64,000 bases of DNA, from the NCBI RefSeq assembly GCF_051020955.1, contig NW_027476220.1:391497-455496 (forward strand). Direction: 5' to 3'. Each line of letters starts with the position of its first letter. Within the stretch, counting starts at the first letter, position 1. Below the pieces are notes generated by a model, which made no database searches, was not told the DNA's origin, and worked only from the letters and a program-made list of their open reading frames with translations. The DNA is from Megalopta genalis (Eukaryota > Arthropoda > Insecta > Hymenoptera > Halictidae). The position numbers and the translations under genes were made by a program. Shown here piece after piece: positions 26,455-38,831 of the stretch.

Positions 26455-27300
26455 TTTCGCCTGCATTTGGTGCTATATCACTTATATCGCAAGTATCTGA
26501 AGCCAAATCATTTGTGCCGCATGGATTTGAAGCTAAACCTTCTACATTGTATCGATTTGAAGCTAAATGATATGTATCGCATGGATTTTGAAGCTATCCC
26601 GTTTTATTCGTCTGCATTTGCAGCTTTATCACTTATATCACAAGTGTTTGAAGCTAAATCCTTTGTTTCGCATGGATTTGAAGCTAAACCTTCTACATCG
26701 CAATGATTTGAAGCTAAATCATGTGTTTCGCTTGGATTTGAAGCTATACCTTCTACATCGCTTTGATTTCAAGCTAAATCATGTGTTCTGCATGAATTTG
26801 ATGCTAACTCGTTTGTTTCCCCTGCATTTGAAGCTATATCAGTTATATCGCAAGTATCTGATGCTAAATCATTTGTTTAGCATGAATTTGAAGCTAAACC
26901 TTCTACATTGCATTGATTTGCAGCTAAATCATATGTTTCGCATGGATTTGAAACTAAACATTCTACATAGCATTGACTTGCAGCTAAATCATGTGTTTCG
27001 CATGGATTTGAAGCTAAGCCTTCAACATCGCATTGATTTCCAGCTAAATCATGTGTATCACATGGATTTTGAAGCTAACTCGTTCGATTCGTCTGCACTT
27101 GAAGCTATATCGCTTATATCTCAAGTGTTTGATGCTAAATCATTTGTTTCGCATGGATTTGTAGCTACACCTTCCACATTGCATTGATTTGAAGCTAAAT
27201 CATGTGTTTCGCTTGGATATGAAGCTAAACCTTCTACATCGAATTGATTTCAAGCTAAATCATGTGTTTTGCATGGATTTGATGCTAACTCGTTTGTTTC
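26455..27300 (+). repeat. 842-bp tandem duplication, unit 2
   Basis: Second unit of the pair. It ends at 27301, where TTTCTCCTGC replaces TTTCGCCTGC of 26459. The lack of visible differences suggests very recent duplication, or a duplicated read path in the assembly. Confidence 0.87.
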
Positions 27301-28334
27301 TCCTGCATTTGAAGCTATATCAGTTATATCGCAAGTATCTGATGCTAAATCATTTGTTTAGCATGGATTTGAAGCTAAACCTTCTACATCGTATCGATTT
27401 GAAGCTAAATCATGTGTTTTGCTTGGATTTGTAGCTAACTCGTTTGTTTCTCCTGCATTTGAAGCTATATCACTTATTTCGCAAGTATCTGATGCAAGTA
27501 ATTTGTGTCGCACGGATTTGAAGCTAAACCTTCCACATCGCATTGGTTTAAAGCTAAATCATGTGTTTCGCATGGATTTGAAGCTATACCTTCTACATCG
27601 CTTTGATTTGAATCTAAATCATGTGTTCTGCATGGATTTGATGCTAACACGTTTGTTTCCCCTGCATTTGAAGCTATTTCAGTTATATCGAAAGTATCTG
27701 ATGCTAAATCGTTTGTTTCGCATGGATTTGAAGCTACACCTTCTACATCGCATTGATTTGAAGCTAAATCATGTGTTTACATGGATTTCATGCTAACTCG
27801 TTTGTTTCCCCTGCATTTGAAGCTATATCAGTTATATCGCAAGTATCTGATGCTAAATCATCTGTATCGTATGGATTTGATGCTAAACCTTCTACATCGC
27901 ATTGATTTGCAGCTAAATCATGTGTTTCGCATGGATTTGAAGCTAACGTTCGTTTCGCCTGCATTTGATGCTATATCACTTACCTCGCAAGTGTTTGAAG
28001 CTAAATCATTTGTTTCGCTTGGATTTGGAGCTAATCCTTTTACATCGCATTGATTTGCAGCTAAATCATATGTTTTGCATGGATTGGATGCTAACTCGTT
28101 TGTTTCCACTGCATTTGAAACTATATCAGTTATATCGCAAGTATCTGATGCTAAATCATTTGTTTCGCATGGAGTTGAAGCTAAACCTACTACATCGCAT
28201 TGATTTGAAGCTAAATCATGTGTTTTGCATGGATTTTATGCTAACTCGTTTGTTTCCCCTGCATTTGAAGCTATATCAGTTATATCGCAAGTATCTGAAG
28301 CTAAATCATTTGTGTCGCTTGGATTTGGAGCTAA
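27301..28334 (+). repeat. Satellite HORs with several short monomers
   Basis: About 34 monomers. Notable are a 29-bp A TGATGCAAGTAATTTG near 27491, a shortened C (GTGTTTACATGG) near 27774, and a two-base-short D (AACGTTCG) near 27946. The rest follows the A-E order. No gene is seen. Confidence 0.7.
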
Positions 28335-29540
28335 TCCTTTTACATCGCATTGATTTGCAGCTAAATCATGTGTTTTGCATGGATTGGATGCTAACTCGTT
28401 CGTTTCGCCTGAATTTGATGCTATATCACTTATATCGCAAGTGTTTGAAGCTACATCGTTTGTTTCGCATGGATTAGAAGCTAAACCTTCTACATCGTTT
28501 CGATTTGAAGCTAAATGATATGTATCGCATGGATTTTGAAGCTATCCCGTTTGATTCGTCTGCATTTCCAGCTATATCACTTATACCACAAGTGTTTGAA
28601 GCTAAATCATTTGTTTCGCATGGATTTGATTAAACCTACTACATCGCATTGATTTGAAGCTAAATCATGTGTTTTGCATGGATTTTATGCTAACTCGTTT
28701 GTTTCCCCTGCATTTGAAGCTATATCAGTTATATCGCAAGTATCTGATGCTAAATCATTTGTTTAGCATGGTCTTGAAGCTAAACCTTCAACATCGCATT
28801 GATTTCCAGCTAAATCATGTGTATCACATGGATTTTGAAGCTAACTCGTTTGTTTCTCCTGCATTTGAAGCTATATCACTTATATCGCAAGTATCTGAAG
28901 CTAAATCATTTGTGTCGCTTGGATTTGGAGCTAATCCTTTTATATCGCATTGATTTGCAGCTAAATCATGTGTTTTGCATGGATTGGATGCTAACTCGTT
29001 TGTTTTGCAAGCAGTAGCAGCTAAATCGTGTATATCAAAAGTATTATAAGCTGAACCATTTATATCGCATGGATTTGATGCTAAGCCTTCTACTTCGAAT
29101 TGATTTGAAGCTAAATCATGTGTTTCGCTTGGGTTTGGTGCTAACTCGTTTGTTCCGCATGCAGTTGAAGCTAAATCATGAATATCGCAAGTATTTGAAT
29201 ATAAACCATTTGTTTGGCATTGATTTGAAGCTAAGCCTTCTACATCGTATTTATTTGCAGCTGAATCATGTGTTTCGCATGGATTTTGTAGCTAACTCGT
29301 TTGTTTCTCCTGCATTTGAAGCTATATCACTTATATCGCAAGTATCTGAAGCTAAATCATTTGTGCCGCATGGATTTGAAGCTAAACCTTCTACATCGTA
29401 TCGATTTGAAGCTAAATGATATGTATCGCATGGATTTTGAAGCTATCCCGTTTGATTCGTCTGCATTTGCAGCTATATCACTTATATCACAACTGTTTGA
29501 AGCTAAATCATTTGTTTCGCATGGGTTTGAAGCTAAGCCT
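28335..29540 (+). repeat. Block T, copy 2
   Basis: Copy of 20720-21925, with the 28-bp B at 28626, module K from about 28654, and the GCAGTAGCAGC marker at about 29011. Parts of its right half are copied again at about 30960-31300 (offset about 1,984) and 32045-32400 (a further 1,082). Confidence 0.83.
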
Positions 29541-32500
29541 TCAACATCGCATTGATTTCCAGCTAAATCATGAGTATCACATGGATTTTGAAGCTAACTC
29601 GTTTGATTCGTCTGCATTTGAAGCTATATCACTTATATCTCAAGTGTTTGATGCTAAATCATTTGTTTCGCATGGATTTGTAGCTATACCTTCTACATTG
29701 CATTGTTTTGAAGCTAAATCATGTGTTTCGCTTGGATTTGAAGCTAAACCTTCTACATCGAATTGATTTGAAGCTAAATCATGTGTTTTGCATGGATTTG
29801 ATGCTAACTCGTTTGTTTCCCCTGCATTTGAAGCTATATCAGTTATATCGCAAGTATCTGATGCTAAATCATGTATTTCGCTTGGATTTGAAGCTAAACC
29901 TTCTACATCGTGTCGATTTGAAGCTGAATCATGTGTTTTGCTTGGATTTGTAGCTAACTCGTTTGTTTCTCCTGCATTTGAATCTATATCACTTATTTCG
30001 CAAGTATCTGATGCAAGTAATTTGTGTCGCACGGATTTGAAGCTAAACCTTCCACATCGCATTGGTTTGAAGCTAAACCTTCTACATCGCATTGGTTTGA
30101 AGCTAAACCTTCTACATCGCATTGATTTGCAGCTAAGTAATATGTTTCGTATGGAGTTGAAGCTACAACGTTCGTTTCGTCTGCATTTGAAGCAATATCA
30201 CTTATATCGCAAGTATCTGAAGCTGAATCATTTGTTTCGCATTGATTTGAAGCTAAACCTTCAACATCGCATTGATTTGAAGCTAAATCATGTGTTTCGC
30301 TTGGATTTGAAGCTAAACTTTCTACATCGCATTGATTTGAAGCTAAATCATGTGATTTGAATGGATTTGATGCTAACTCGTTCGTTTCGCCTGCATTTGA
30401 TGCTATATCACTTATATCGCAAGTATCTGAAGCTAAATCATTTGTTTCGCATGGATTTGAAGCTAAACCTTCTACATCGCATTGATTTGAAGCTAAATCA
30501 TGTGTTTTGCATGGATTTTATAATTACTCGTTTGTTTGACCTGCATTTGAAGCTATATCAGTTATATCGCAAGTATCTGATGCTAAATGATTTGTTTAGC
30601 ATGGATTTGAAGCTAAACCTTCTACATCGCATTGATTTGCAGCTAAATCATGTGTTTCGCATGGATTTGAAGCTAACTCGTTCGTTTCCCCTGCATTTGA
30701 TGCTATATCACTTATATCGCAAGGGTTTGTAGCTACATCGTTTGTTGCCCATGGATTTGAAGCTAAACCTACCTCCATCGTATCGATTTCAAGCTAAATG
30801 ATATGTATCGCATGGATTTTGAAGCTATCCCGTTTGATTCGTCTGCATTTGCAGCTATATCACTTATATCACAAGTGTTTGCAGCTAAATCATTTGTTTC
30901 GCTTGGATTTGGAGCTAATCCTTTTACATCGCATTGATTTGCAGCTAAATCATGTGTTTTGCATGGATTGGATGCTAACTCGTTTGTTTTGCAAGCAGTA
31001 GCAGCTAAATCGTGTATATCAAAAGTATTATAAGCTGAACCATTTATATCGCATGGATTTGATGCTAAGCCTTCTACTTCGAATTGATTTGAAGCTAAAT
31101 CATGTGTTTCGCTTGGGTTTGGTGCTAACTCGTTTGTTCCGCATGCAGTTGAAGCTAAATCATGAATATCGCAAGTATTTGAATATAAACCATTTGTTTG
31201 GCATTGATTTGAAGCTAAGCCTTCTACATCGTATTTATTTGCAGCTGAATCATGTGTTTCGCATGGATTTTGTAGCTAACTCGTTTGTTTCTCCTGCATT
31301 TGAAACAATATCACTTATATCGCAAGTATCTGAAGCTAAATCATTTGTTTCGCATTGATTTGAAGCTAAACCTTCAACATCGCATTGATTTGAAGCTAAA
31401 TCATGTGTTTCGCTTGGATTTGAAGCTAAACTTTCTACATCGCATTGATTTGAAGCTAAATCATGTGATTTGAATGGATTTGATGCTAACTCGTTCGTTT
31501 CGCCTGCATTTGATGCTATATCACTTATATCGCAAGTATCTGAAGCTAAATCATGTGTTTCGCTTGGATTTGAAGCTATACCTTCTACATCGCTTTGATT
31601 TCAAGCTAAATCATGTGTTCTGCATGAATTTGATGCTAACTCGTTTGTTTCCCCTGCATTTGAAGCTATATCAGTTATATCGCAAGTATCTGATGCTAAA
31701 TCATTTGTTTAGCATGGATTTGAAACTAAACATTCTACATAGCATTGACTTGCAGCTAAATCATGTGTTTCGCATGGATTTGAAGCTAAGCCTTCAACAT
31801 CGCATTGATTTCCAGCTAAATCATGAGTATCACATGGATTTTGAAGCTAACTCGTTTGATTCGTGTGCATTTGAAGCTATATCACTTATATCTCAAGTGT
31901 TTGATGCTAAATCATTTGTTTCGCATGGATTTGTAGCTATACCTTCTACATTGCATTGATTTGAAGCTAAATCATTTGTGTCGCGTGGATTTGGAGCTAA
32001 TCCTTTTACATCGCATTGATTTGCAGCTAAATCATGTGTTTTGCATGGATTGGATGCTAACTCGTTTGTTTTGCAAGCAGTAGCAGCTAAATCGTGTATA
32101 TCAAAAGTATTATAAGCTGAACCATTTATATCGAATGGATTTGATGCTAAGCCTTCTACTTCGAATTGATTTGAAGCTAAATCATGTGTTTCGCTTGGGT
32201 TTGGTGCTAACTCGTTTGTTCCGCATGCAGTTGAAGCTAAATCATGAATATCGCAAGTATTTGAATATAAATCATTTGTTTGGCATTGATTTGAAGCTAA
32301 GCCTTCTACATCGTATTTATTTGCAGCTAAATCATGTGTTTCGCATGGATTTTGTAGCTAACTCGTTTGTTTCTCCTGCATTTGAAGCTATATCACTTAT
32401 ATCGCAAGTATCTGAAGCAAAATCATTTGTGCCGCATGGATTTGAAGCTAAAACTTCAACATCGCATTGATTTCAATCTAAATCATGTGTATCGTATGGA

Positions 32501-32640
32501 TTTTGAAGCTAACTCGTTAATTTCTCCTGCATTTGAAGCTATATCACTTATATCGCAATTATATGAAGCTAAATCATTTGTGTCGCATGGATCTGAAGCT
32601 AAACCTTCTACATCGCATTGATTTGAAGCAGAATTATGTG
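29541..32640 (+). repeat. Satellite HORs with repeated copies of the aberrant HOR and a B-B-B run
   Basis: About 103 monomers. Bases 30960-31300 and 32045-32400 are copies of the GCAGTAGCAGC segment of block T. Bases 30200-30420 match 31313-31533 (offset 1,113). Three B-type monomers lie in a row at about 30035-30124, joined by TTGGTTTGAAG instead of TTGATTTGAAG. Bases 30500-30900 match 51770-52170 and 57268-57668. No gene is seen. Confidence 0.72.
30035..30124 (+). repeat. Run of three B monomers (B-B-B)
   Basis: Three consecutive B-type monomers are joined by CATTGGTTTGAAG and replace the normal B-C-D order. The run follows a 29-bp A monomer TGATGCAAGTAATTTG. The same arrangement lies at about 32743-32827, 34905-34990, 38986-39067, 42742-42833 and 62842-62933. 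It breaks the HOR order locally and looks like monomer-level duplication that was then spread by block copying. Confidence 0.82.
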
Positions 32641-34120
32641 TTTTGCTTGGATTTGTAGCTAACTCGTTTGTTTCTCCTGCATTTGAAGCTATATTACTAA
32701 TTTCGCAAGTATCTGATGCAAGTAATTTGTGTCGCACGGATTTGAAGCTAAACTCTCCATATCGCATTGGTTTGAAGCTAAACCTTCCACATCGCATTGG
32801 TTTGAAGCTAAACCTTCTACATCACATTGATTTGAAGCTAAATCATGTGATTTGCATGGATTTGATGCTAACTCGTTCGTTTCGCCTGCATTTGATGCTA
32901 TATCACTTATATCGCAAGTATTTGAAGCTGAATCATTTGTTTCGCATTGATTTGAAGCTAAACCTTCAACATCGCATTGATTTCCAGCTAAATCATGTGT
33001 ATCGCATGGATTTTGAAGCTAACTCGTTTGTTTCTCCTGCATTTGAAGCTATATCACTTATATCCCAAGAGTTTGATGCTAAATCGTTTGTTTCGCATGG
33101 ATTTGACGCTAAACCATCTACAACGCATTGATTTGAAGTTAAATCATGTGTTTCGCTTGGATTTGAAGCTAAACTTTCTACATCGCATTGATTTGAAGCT
33201 AAATCGTGTGATTTGCATGGATTTGATGCTAACTCGTTCGTTTCGCCTGCATTTGAGGCTATATCACTTATATCGCAAGTATCTGAAGCTAAATCATTTG
33301 TTTCGCATGGATTTGAAGCTAAACCTTCTACATCGCATTGATTTGAAGCTAAATCATGTGTTTTGCATGGATTTTATAATTACTCGTTTGTTTCCCCTGC
33401 ATTTGAAGCTGTATCAGTTTTATAGCAAGTATCTGATGCTAAATGATTTGTTTAGCATGGATTTGAAGCTAAACCTTCTACATCGCATTGATTTCCAGCT
33501 AAATCATGTGTTTCGCATGGATTTGAAGCTAACTCGTTCGTTTCCCCTGCATTTGAAGCTATATCACTTATATCGCAAGTATCTGAAGCTAAATCATTTG
33601 TGTCGCATGGATTTGAAGCTAAGCCTTCTACTTTGCATTGATTTGATGCTAAATCATTCGTTTCGCTTGGATTTGAAGCTGGCTCGTTTGATTCGCCTCC
33701 TTTTGAAGCTATATCACTAACATTCGGAAGTATTTGAAGCCAAATCAGTTGTGTCGCATGGATTTGGAGCTACCCCTACTACATCGCATAGATTTGAATC
33801 TTAATCACGTGTTTCGCATGGATTTGAACCTAATTCGTTTGTTGCGCATGCAGTTGAAGCTATATCACCTACATCCGAAGTGTTTGAAGCTCAATCATTT
33901 GTTCCGCATGGATTTGAAGCCAAGCCTTCTACATCGCATTGATTAGAAGCTAAATCATGTGTTTCGCTTGGATATGAAGCTAACTCGCTTGTTTGGTCTG
34001 CACTTGAAGCTATATCACTATTATCGCAAGTATTTGAAGCTAAATGTTCTGTTTCGCATGGATTTTGAAGCTAACTCGTTTGCTTCCCCTGTATTTTAAG
34101 CTATTTCAGTTATATAGCAA
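32641..34120 (+). repeat. Block U, copy 1
   Basis: Bases 33144-34120 match 35156-36132 at an offset of 2,012, and 32700-32990 match 34862-35152 at an offset of 2,162. The change of 150 bp equals one HOR unit (about 32995-33144) present here and absent from the other copy. Markers are a D with TTATAATTACTCG and an unusual E/A junction, ACATTCGGAAGTATTTG near 33720. Bases 32641-33131 also match 38885-39375 (offset 6,244) and 62741-63231 (offset 30,100). Confidence 0.82.
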
Positions 34121-35155
34121 GTATCTGAACCTAAATCATATGTTTCGCATGAATTTGAAACTAAACCTTCTACATAGAATTGATTTGCATCTAAATCATG
34201 TGTTTCGCATGGATGTGGAGCTAACTCGTTAGTTTCGCCTGCATTTGAAGCTATATCACTTATATCGCAAGTATCTGAACCTAAATCATTTGTTTCGCAT
34301 GGATTTGAAGCTAAGCCTTCTCCTTCGCATGGATTTAAAGCTAAATGATGTGCTTCGCTCGTGTTTGAAGCTAACTCGTTTGTTTCGTCTGCATTTGAAG
34401 CTATATCACCAATATCACTAGAATATGAAGCTAAATCATTTGTTCCGCATGGATTTGCAGCTAAGCCTTCTACTTCGCATCGATTTGAAGCTAAATCGTT
34501 GGTATAGCATGGATATTGAAGCTAACTCGTTTGATTCGTCTGCATTTGAAGCTATATCACTTATATCCTATGTGTTTGAACCTAAATGATTTGCTTCGGA
34601 TGTATTTGAATCTAAACCTTCTACATCGCATTGATTTGAAACCAAATCATTTGTTTCGCTTGGATTTGAAGCTAACTCGTTTGTTTCGTCTGCATTTGAA
34701 GCTATATCACTTATATCTCAAGTGTTTGATGCTAAATCATTTGTTTCGCATGGATTTGTAGCTATACCTTCTACATCGCATTGATTTGAAGCTAAATCAT
34801 GTGTTTTGCATGGATTTTATGCTAACTCGTTTGTTTCCCCTGCATTTGAAGCTATATCACTAATTTCGCAAGTATCTGATGCAAGTAATTTGTGTCGCAC
34901 GGATTTGAAGCTAAACTCTCCACATCGCATTGGTTTGAAGCTAAACCTTCCACATCGCATTGGTTTGAAGCTAAACCTTCTACATCGCATTGATTTGAAG
35001 CCAAATCATGTGATTTGCATGGATTTGATGCTAACTCGTTCGTTTCGCCTGCATTTGATGCTATATCACTTATATCGCAAGTATTTGAAGCTGAATCATT
35101 TGTTTCGCATTGATTTGAAGCTAAACCTTCAACATCGCATTGATTTCCAGCTAAA
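34121..35155 (+). repeat. Satellite HORs of the end-of-window type plus B-B-B run
   Basis: Bases 34121-34660 belong to a segment also present near 40120-40660, 43880-44410 and 63490-63990. Markers are TGTGCTTCGCTCGTGTTTG, CACTAGAATATGAAGC and GTTGGTATAGCATGG. Bases 34862-34990 hold the 29-bp A (TGATGCAAGTAATTTG) followed by three B-type monomers in a row. A 308-codon frame (34806-35732) runs across this region and is explained by the repeat. No gene is seen. Confidence 0.74.
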
Positions 35156-36080
35156 TCATGTGTTTCGCTTGGATTTGAAGCTAAACTTTCTACATCGCAT
35201 TGATTTGAAGCTAAATCGTGTGATTTGCATGGATTTGATGCTAACTCGTTCGTTTCGCCTGCATTTGATGCTATATCACTTATATCGCAAGTATCTGAAG
35301 CTAAATCATTTGTTTCGCATGGATTTGAAGCTAAACCTTCTACATCGCATTGATTTGAAGCTAAATCATTTGTTTTGCATGGATTTTATAATTACTCGTT
35401 TGTTTCCCCTGCATTTGAAGCTATATCAGTTATATCGCAAGTATCTGATGCTAAATGATTTGTTTAGCATTGATTTGAAGCTAAACCTTCTACATCGCAT
35501 TGATTTGCAGCTAAATCATGTATTTCGCATGGATTTGAAGCTAACTCGTACGTTTCCCCTGCATTTGAAGCTATATCACTTATATCGCAAGTATCTGAAG
35601 CTAAATCATTTGTGTCGCATGGATTTGAACCTAAGCCTTCTACTTCGCATTGATTTGATGCTAAATCATTCGTTTCGCTTGGATTTGAAGCTGGCTCGTT
35701 TGATTCGCCTCCTTTTGAAGCTATATCACTAACATTCGGAAGTATTTGAAGCCAAATCAGTTGTGTCGCATGGATTTGGAGCTACCCCTTCTACATCGCA
35801 TAGATTTGTATCTTAATCACGTGTTTCGCATGGATTTGAACCTAACTCGTTTGTTGCGCATGCAGTTGAAGCTATATCACCTACATCCGAAGTGTTTGAA
35901 GCTCAATCATTTGTTCCGCATGGATTTGAAGCCAAGCCTTCTACATCGCATTGATTAGAAGCTAAATCATGTGTTTCGCTTATATATGTAGCTAACTCGC
36001 TTGTTTGGTCTGCACTTGAAGCTATATCACTTGTATCGCAAGTATTTGAAGCTAAATGATCTGTTTCGCATAGATTTTGA
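35156..36080 (+). repeat. Block U, copy 2
   Basis: Copy of 33144-34070, with substitutions such as TTATATATGTAGC (about 35981) against TTGGATATGAAGC in copy 1. At about 36076 a 31-bp monomer (GATTTTGAAGC) ends the block and sets the phase for the indel-free domain that follows. Confidence 0.8.
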
Positions 36081-38339
36081 AGCTAATTCGTTTGCTTCCC
36101 CTGTATTTTAAGCTATTTCAGTTATATCGCAAGTATCTGTATCTAAATCATTCGTTTCGCATGGATTTGACGCTTATCCTTCTAAATCGTGTTGATTTGA
36201 AGCTAAAACATGTGACTGGCTTGGAGTTTAAGCTAACTCGTTTGTTTCGTCTGCATTTGAAGCTATATCACTTATATCGCAAGTATCTGAACCTAAATCA
36301 TTTGTTTCGCATTGATTTGAAGCTAAACCTTCTATATCGCATTGATTTGCAGCTGAAGCATATGTTTGGCATGGATTTGAAGCTGACTCGTTTGTTTCGA
36401 CTGCATTTGAAGCTATATCACTTCTATCGCAAATATCTGAAGCTAAATCATTTGTTTCGCATGGATGTGAAGCTAATCCTTCTACATCGCATTGATTTGC
36501 AGCTAAATCATGTGTTTTGCATGAATTTGAAGCTAACTCGTTTGCTTCGTCTGCATTAGAATATATATCACTTATATCACAAGTATCTGAAGCTAAATCA
36601 TTTGTTTCGCATGGATTTGAAGCTATATCACTTATATCGCAAGTATCTGATGCTAAATAATTTGTTTCGCATGGATTTGAAGCTAAACCTTCTACATCGC
36701 ATTGATTTGACGATAAATCATGTGTTTCGCTTGGATATGAAGCTCACTCGTTAGGTTCGTCGGCATTTGAAGCTATATCACGTATATCGCAAGAATCTGA
36801 AGCAAAATCACATGTGTCGCATGGATTTGAAGCTATCTCGTCTGTTTCGTCTGCATTTGAAGCTATATCACTTATATCGCAAGTATCAGAAGCTAAATCA
36901 TTGGTTTCGCATGTAGTTGAAGCTAAGCCTTCTACATCACATTGATTTGCTTTGAAATCATGTATTTCGCATGAATTTGAAGCTAACTTGTTTGTTCCGC
37001 ATGCATTTGAGGCTATATCATTTATATCGCAAGTATTTGAAGCCAAATCATTTGTGTCGCTTGGATTTGAAACTAAACCTTCCACATAGCATTCATTTGA
37101 AGCTAAATCACGTATTTCGCTTGGATTAGAAGCTAAAATTTATACATCGCATTGATTTGAAGCTAAATCATGTGTTTCGCATGGATTTGAAGTTAAAACT
37201 TATACATCGCATTGATTTGAATCTAAATCATATGTTTCGCATGGATTTGGAGCTAACTCGTTTGTTTCCCCTGCATTTGAAGCTATATCAGTTATATCGC
37301 AAGTATCTGATGCTAGATCATTTGTTTCGCATGGATTTGAAGCTAAACTTTCTACATCGCATTGATTTGAAGCTACATCATGTGATTCGCTTGGATTGGA
37401 AGCTAACTCGTTTGATTCGTCTGCATTTGAAGCTGTAGCACTTATATCGCAAGTCTCTGAATCTAAATCATTTGTGCCTCATGGATTTGAAGCTAAACCT
37501 TCTACATCGGATTGATTTGCAGCTAAATCATGTGTTTCGCATGGATTTGAAGATAACTCGTTTGTTTCGTCTGCATTTGAAGCTATATCACTTATATCCC
37601 AAGCGTTTGAAAGTAAATTATTTGTATCGCCTGGATTTGAAGTTGAACCATCTAAATCGCACTGCTTTGAAGCTAAAGCTTGTGATTCGCTTGGATTTGA
37701 AGCTAACTCGTTTGTTTCGCATGTATTTGAAGCTATATCACTTATATCGCTAGTATATGAAGCTAAATCATTAGTGTCTCATGGATTTGAAGCGAAACCT
37801 TCTACATAGCATTGATTTGAAGCTTAATCATGTGTATTGTATGGATTTGAAGCTAACTCGTTTGTTTCCCCTGCAGTTGAAACTATATCACTTGTATCGC
37901 AACTATCTGATGTTAAATCATTTGTTTCGCATGGATTTGAAGCTAAACCTTCTACATCGCATTGATTTGCAGCTAAATCATGTGTTTTGCATGAATTTGA
38001 AGCTAACTCGTTTGCTTCGTCTGCATTAGAATATATATCACTTATATCACAAGTATCTGAAGCTAAATCATTTGTTTCGCATGGATTTGAAGCTAAACCA
38101 TCTACATCGCATTGAGTTGAAGCTAAATCAAGTATTTCGCTTGGATTTCAAGCTAACTCGTTTGTTTCGCCCGCATTTGAAGCTATATCACTTATATCGC
38201 AAGTATTTGAAGCTGAATCATCTGTTTCGCATGGATTTGAACCTAAGCCTTCTACTTCGCATTGATTTGAAGCTAAATCATTTTTTTCGCATGGATTTGG
38301 AGCTAACTCGTTAGTTTCACCTGCATTTGAAACTATATC
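36081..38339 (+). repeat. Indel-free HOR domain, about 75 monomers in perfect register
   Basis: Unit starts keep the phase 17 modulo 30 from at least 36197 to 38297, so about 2.25 kb (15 HOR units) has no frame-changing indel. This is unlike the rest of the array, where 28-, 29- and 31-bp monomers come every few hundred bases. The sequence is also diverse, and I found no kilobase copy of it elsewhere in the window. The plus-strand decapeptide frame is interrupted by stops at 36557, 37436, 37751, 38027 and 38312, all by substitution. One reading is an older segment not touched by recent block amplification. Confidence 0.8.
38057..38206 (+). repeat. Reference 150-bp higher-order repeat unit (A-B-C-D-E)
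   Basis: This is a clean example of the HOR: A 38057-38086, B 38087-38116, C 38117-38146, D 38147-38176, E 38177-38206, all exactly 30 bp. Diagnostic cores at unit positions 10-20 are A AATCATTTGTT, B AACC(T/A)TCTACA, C AATCATGTGTT (here AATCAAGTATT), D ACTCGTTTGTT and E TATCACTTATA. The tails at positions 25-28 are A ATGG, B ATTG, C ATGG or TTGG, D CTGC and E AAGT. In this unit D carries a small change (CCGC). Types differ from each other at about 13 of 30 positions, while same-type copies differ by far less, which is the mark of an HOR rather than a simple 30-bp tandem array. Confidence 0.93.
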
Positions 38340-38831
38340 AATATATCGCAAGTATCTGAACCTAAATCATTTGTTTCGCATGGATTTGAAGCGAAGCATT
38401 CTACTTCGTATCGATTTGAAGCTAAATGATATGTATCGCATGGATTTTGAACCTACCCCGTTTGATTCGTCTGCATTTGCAGCCATATCACTTATATCCC
38501 AAGTGTTTGAAGCTAAATCATTTGTTTCGCATGGATTTGAAGCTAAACCTTCAACATCGCATTGATTTGAAGCTAAATCATGTGTTTCGCTTGGTTTTGA
38601 AGCTATACCTTCTACATCGTTTTGATTTGAAGCTAAATCATGTGTTTTGCATGGATTAGATGCTAACTCGTTTGCTTCCCCTGCATTTGAAGCTATTTCA
38701 GTTATATTGCAAGTATCTGATGCTAAATCATTTGTTTCGCATGGATTTGATGCTAACTCGTTCGTTTCACCTGCATTTGATGCTATATCACTTATATCGC
38801 AAGTGTTTGAAGCTAAATCATTTGTGCCGCA
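38340..38831 (+). repeat. Satellite HORs copied at 41495-41986, with a 3-monomer HOR
   Basis: Bases 38426-38865 match 41581-42020 at an offset of 3,155. Near 38735-38790 an A monomer is followed directly by D (CATGGATTTGATGCTAACTCG), so B and C are missing and the HOR has three monomers. The E at about 38335 is one base short. Confidence 0.8.
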
